The translations under genes and the position numbers were made by a program. 64,000 nucleotides of DNA from Trichomonas vaginalis G3 (lineage: Eukaryota > Parabasalia > Trichomonadida > Trichomonadidae). Positions within the stretch are counted from its first letter, which is position 1. Each line of letters starts with the position of its first letter. Shown piece after piece: positions 61,868 through 64,000 of this stretch. The notes beneath the pieces are model-generated. The model was given only the letters and a program-made list of their open reading frames with translations, did no database searches and had not been told where the DNA came from. The DNA lies in the NCBI RefSeq assembly GCF_026262505.1, contig NC_067205.1:16244001-16308000 (forward strand). The letters run 5' to 3'.

Positions 61868-63019
61868 TTATGAAAGTGCATTCAACAGAGGATCTTGTGA
61901 TGGGAAATATTGGCTTTGTGAAGGAGGTTGTTGAGTTTCTTGTTCATAGTCAATTACTTCTTCTTCGGAGTCATCATTTTCAATTTGTTTTTGTGTAAAT
62001 TGTATTACATTATCGAAATTGATAACTTTCTTCTCTGTTGGACTGTTGACATTAGCATTTTGGTTTTCTTTAAGTCTAAGATTTATCATTTTTCTGATTG
62101 AAGAAATGTCTACTTTTGGTGGTTTCTCTTTTTCTTCCTTTTTTGGTTGTTCATTAACAATTTTTTCTACTTTTTCTGGATTTTTGTTTTCTTCAACATG
62201 TTGTTTTTCTGTTTCTTCTATTTTCTTTTCTTTGTCTTCATCTTCTTCTGCTGGTTCTTCAATATCGTAAACAACTGGTTCTGGAGGTGGAACAATACAT
62301 GATGATTGTGACTGCTGTTGAGATGGGAGCTTGGATATTGGACTTCCATGCCTACTATGAGTTCTTTGAGAGAATTCTTGGCTAAAAAGTCTAATTTGCT
62401 GTTGTGATTCAGCAGAAGATTGAGACTGGACGATGACTAATGGATTTATCCTGCTTGGTGAATCGAAAGCTGATAATAATACTTGAGAACTAACAGTTTT
62501 CTTCGGTGAAATTTGTTGAATCATGAATTGTTTAGGATCTATGAAATGTGTAGAATTTTCCATTGCTACTATCCAATCTGGAGTATAGTATGTGTTCTGA
62601 TTTGATAATATGAGCGAAGGATTTCCAATGCAGTAATCTGGCCTTCTACCTGCATCTGTAATCGATCCACCCATTAATACGACTGATCTTGAGAGTTGAG
62701 AACGTGTTTTTGTATCAATTGAATTATGAAATGCAACTGATTTATGAATTAGTAATAAATTTTTAATTTTATCTGTAGGTTTTAACTGATATGGATTCAT
62801 ACCATGTTCTATTACTGCTCTTAGTCCAATAAATGTTACTGTGGGGACTTTTAGACGGTTCTGGAGGTAAATTTCGTTATCAGATACAATTCTGAGTGAA
62901 TTTGAAGAAAGATCTGAACAGACAAATCGAAATTCTTCTCCTAGAGAATCCAAATATTCTTTGATTAAAGATTTCTTTTCCTCCTTTATTGAATTAGAAA
63001 GGAAAACATTCTTTATCAT
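61868..63019 (-). CDS. BRCT-like tandem domain protein with acidic, Gln-rich tail, 383 aa
   Basis: I choose the ATG at 63019 (MIKNVFLSNSIKEEKK), because residues further upstream are AT-rich translation with poor codon content. Residues ~1-75 and ~85-165 look like two BRCT folds. The first has VFLSN, a LG core and KVPTVTFIG. The second has SVAFHNSID, VVLMGGSITDAG, and YTPDWIVAMENSTHFIDPKQF, the usual W-containing end of BRCT domains. The rest (165-383) is low complexity: Ser/Gln-rich, then Glu/Lys-rich, then Gln/Pro. Paired BRCTs typically bind phosphopeptides in DNA-damage responses. The match is by pattern only. Confidence 0.5.
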   Translation of the reverse strand: MIKNVFLSNSIKEEKKSLIKEYLDSLGEEFRFVCSDLSSNSLRIVSDNEIYLQNRLKVPTVTFIGLRAVIEHGMNPYQLKPTDKIKNLLLIHKSVAFHNSIDTKTRSQLSRSVVLMGGSITDAGRRPDYCIGNPSLILSNQNTYYTPDWIVAMENSTHFIDPKQFMIQQISPKKTVSSQVLLSAFDSPSRINPLVIVQSQSSAESQQQIRLFSQEFSQRTHSRHGSPISKLPSQQQSQSSCIVPPPEPVVYDIEEPAEEDEDKEKKIEETEKQHVEENKNPEKVEKIVNEQPKKEEKEKPPKVDISSIRKMINLRLKENQNANVNSPTEKKVINFDNVIQFTQKQIENDDSEEEVIDYEQETQQPPSQSQYFPSQDPLLNALS

Positions 63020-64000
63020 TGAAAATTTGAAAATAATAAACGGGAAAAAAAGTTCCAGGCAAAAATTTAAAATTTTATTATTGACTTTCGATTTAAATTG
63101 AATTTTGTGGTTACTGTATCGAATGTAATATGGGAGAATGTCTATTTCGAAAAAAATAATGTTCCGATCACGACAATAGACATTAAAATGCATAATTCTC
63201 CATCATAGAGTTATTTTAGATCCTTGATCTTTTAGGCGCTACTAAAGCATACTATTTTCAATCTTTTCAATCTCAATCTATTTAGTCCCTTTATGCTTTT
63301 TTATGAGATTAAATAGGAGATCGCAAGACAAATTATGACATTTCTCACTATTTTCACATATAATTAGATAGCCTAATACTAATACTAACGTTTTGTAACT
63401 GTGTTATTGTGTTAATACATAAAAAGTATTATGCTAATTTAATTCTAAAAAAAAATATTGTGTTTATAAGGTAACAATATATTATTTGTGCTATTATATA
63501 CGAAGATATAACAATAACGCTGTTATTTATCCCAAATATATTGAATTTAATATAAAAAAAATTATTAATTATTATTTCTGTTTGTAACGAGGCCTTTAAT
63601 AAATGCATAGTTTAATATGATGATTTACAATAATAAAATGTGATAATTCTCTTAATTTTTTATTATGAAATATTTTGCATATTATTAATATAATAGATGA
63701 TAGAAATTGATTTAAGGAAGTCTATATCTATTCTATGATTAAAATTCGATATAAATCGATTTAAATAGCAAATGCAAAAATTGATTAAGATATTAGGCAA
63801 ATAGCTGTGGTACATCATTTAAATAGTAATGTTTGTGAGGGTGTATATGCGCAATTTGTGAAAAAAAAAGTTTTTTCTCTCATAATACTTTTTATTATTA
63901 TGCTTATTTAATTCTAAAAAAAGATAAGAACTTGAACACTTTCTTTACAATATATTTGCCTCGGCCTAGATGAGTTATGATCTATGCATATATTCATTCA
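63020..64000. other. AT-rich region at the right edge, no gene supported
   Basis: Very AT-rich sequence to the window end, without a supported frame. Two similar words, GCTAATTTAATTCTAAAAAA (63433-63452) and GCTTATTTAATTCTAAAAAA (63902-63921), recur about 470 bp apart, hinting at an old duplication. Confidence 0.45.

Noticed and set aside
1-64000. tRNA or rRNA genes
   Set aside because: No cloverleaf with GTTCRA-type T-loop box or rRNA-like conserved core was noticed on either strand. A tRNAscan run would settle it.

Overview
The window looks like a contig from a trichomonad parasite, most likely Trichomonas vaginalis or a close relative. The reasons are an AT-rich background, intronless genes up to 9.6 kb long, and a Maverick/Polinton fossil. 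Families typical of trichomonads are present: a BspA-like leucine-rich repeat protein, a DUF3447-type ankyrin protein, a beta-helix surface protein, a glycine-rich protein and an initiator-binding-domain (IBD) protein. TCA(T/C)(T/A) initiators lie a few bases to about 20 bases before several ATGs. A HYDIN homologue fits a flagellated cell. No species-specific marker was checked, so the species is an inference.

Layout. 1-8321 is the right-hand part of a Polinton; its left end is outside the window. 8379-9898 is a truncated TA-flanked (Tc1/mariner-type) repeat interrupted by a 922-bp element. A second copy of the repeat, complete and inverted, lies at 14899-15949. Between the two are a Vps18 C-terminal fragment, a decayed DUF3447/ankyrin gene, a KXD1-like gene and a RasGAP gene. 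16434-18269 is a BspA-like gene without an ATG where one is expected. 18385-18664 is a 280-bp inverted-repeat element with a 6-bp target duplication.

19083-32253 holds mostly housekeeping genes: a coiled-coil protein, an IBD transcription regulator, a small coiled-coil protein, SPT5, a Vps26-type arrestin-fold protein, a PAP2 phosphatase, an amino-acid transporter with one in-frame stop, and an ankyrin protein. 33768-36453 is a foldback structure: 122-bp hairpin-bearing tandem repeats flank near-identical inverted arms of about 410 bp. A second hairpin repeat family and a GC-rich patch follow, to about 36960. 38534-39349 encodes an unrecognised, repetitive, probably secreted protein with an acidic modular N-terminal half and a strongly basic C-terminal half. 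39450-64000 carries a beta-helix protein, mercaptopyruvate sulfurtransferase, a BEACH protein, a glycine-rich protein, HYDIN and a BRCT-like protein.

The genes form no operon, but several themes recur. Membrane traffic is represented by the KXD1-like, Vps26-like, BEACH and (broken) Vps18 genes. Transcription is represented by the IBD protein and SPT5. The flagellum is represented by HYDIN, and the cell surface or secretion by the BspA, beta-helix, glycine-rich and modular secreted proteins. The most novel items are the modular secreted protein at 38534-39349 and the foldback array at 33768-36453.
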